24,388 nucleotides of DNA from Flavobacterium sp. (GTDB taxonomy: Bacteria > Bacteroidota > Bacteroidia > Flavobacteriales > Flavobacteriaceae): contig JAGORP010000021.1 in assembly GCA_018062725.1 (NCBI GenBank), positions 1 to 24,388 of the forward strand. Reading direction: 5' to 3'. Of this stretch, positions 24,313 to 24,388 are shown piece after piece. Numbering within the stretch: the first letter of the stretch is position 1; each line of letters begins with the position of its first letter. Under the pieces are notes generated by a model. The model had not been told where the DNA came from. It saw nothing but the letters and a program-made list of their open reading frames with translations, and ran no database searches. A program made the position numbers and the translations under genes.

Positions 24313-24388
24313 TTATTGCACGCCGTTCATCATTTTCTTTAAACGTGGAGACAATAAAGCAAGGATAATTGCTGCTACACCACAAAGG
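24313..24388 (-). CDS. C-terminal tail of a third POT-family peptide transporter (partial)
   Basis: Reading the minus strand from the window edge, an open frame codes for about 24 residues ending S-P-R-L-K-K-M-M-N-G-V-Q and a TAA at 24313-24315. The residues L-C-G-V-A-A-I-I-L-A-L-L-S-P-R-L-K-K-M-M line up with the C-terminus of the first POT copy (I-A-G-V-V-L-I-A-I-S-P-L-V-K-K-L-M), including the Ser-Pro and Lys-Lys positions. Together with the tandem context, this supports a third POT paralogue whose gene extends beyond the window. Only the tail is visible, so the assignment rests on a short alignment. Confidence 0.7.
   Translation of the reverse strand, partial: LCGVAAIILALLSPRLKKMMNGVQ

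Noticed and set aside
24149..24385. 78-codon minus-strand frame near the right edge
   Set aside because: It runs through the start of the second POT gene and the terminator in a different frame. The conserved POT tail at 24313-24388 explains the coding signal there.
1..24388. CRISPR array, phage or integrative element, toxin-antitoxin or other defence system
   Set aside because: No regularly spaced repeats, integrase, transposase or small toxin-antitoxin pair is visible. Gene content and order are those of a normal flavobacterial chromosome.

Overview
The window looks like core chromosome of a Flavobacterium-like member of the Bacteroidota. The evidence is the low GC content, A-rich translation starts, TAnnTTTG-type -7 promoter boxes, a PorP/SprF protein, and a large secreted protein ending in the gliding-motility (type B) C-terminal signal of the type IX secretion system (T9SS). 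I see no tRNA, rRNA, CRISPR array, insertion sequence, phage gene or integration scar. No gene-free stretch exceeds 300 bases; the longest gaps are 219 bp (13294-13512), 176 bp (6124-6299) and 152 bp (15667-15818).

Layout. (1) 1-4006, plus strand: the end of mreC, then mreD, mrdA (PBP2) and rodA, overlapping by 1-8 bases, which is the cell-elongation operon. (2) 4088-4906, minus: a DRGH-type DNA/RNA nuclease that appears to be a surface lipoprotein. (3) 4988-5605, plus: an exported Lys/Glu-rich coiled-coil protein closed by a strong bidirectional terminator. (4) 5686-6986: a divergent pair, a small exported protein of unknown function (minus) and a Crp/Fnr-family regulator (plus). They share a 176 bp spacer with an 18 bp perfect palindrome whose half-sites resemble FNR-type sites. 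(5) 7057-13293, minus: a three-gene T9SS surface cassette of repeat-rich adhesin, PorP/SprF and a PorE-like TPR/PD40/OmpA protein. (6) 13513-15666, minus: a tail-specific (Prc/CtpA) protease. (7) 15819-20019, plus: surE, a small membrane protein, lpxB and comEC, overlapping or abutting. (8) 20016-21008, minus: two exported thioredoxin-fold proteins converging on comEC with overlapping stop codons; their apparent terminator lies inside the end of comEC. (9) 21059-24388, minus: two complete POT-family peptide transporters and the C-terminal tail of a third.

The genes fall into three themes: building the envelope (Rod complex, lipid A synthesis by LpxB, Prc), displaying and exporting surface proteins (T9SS cassette, surface nuclease), and taking up nutrients (nuclease, POT peptide transporters, the ComEC-like channel). 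Most of this is ordinary flavobacterial housekeeping content. The items most worth a second look are the palindrome in the Crp/Fnr divergon, the terminator encoded inside comEC, the degenerate C-terminal domain of ComEC, and the self-contained adhesin-PorP-PorE-like cassette.
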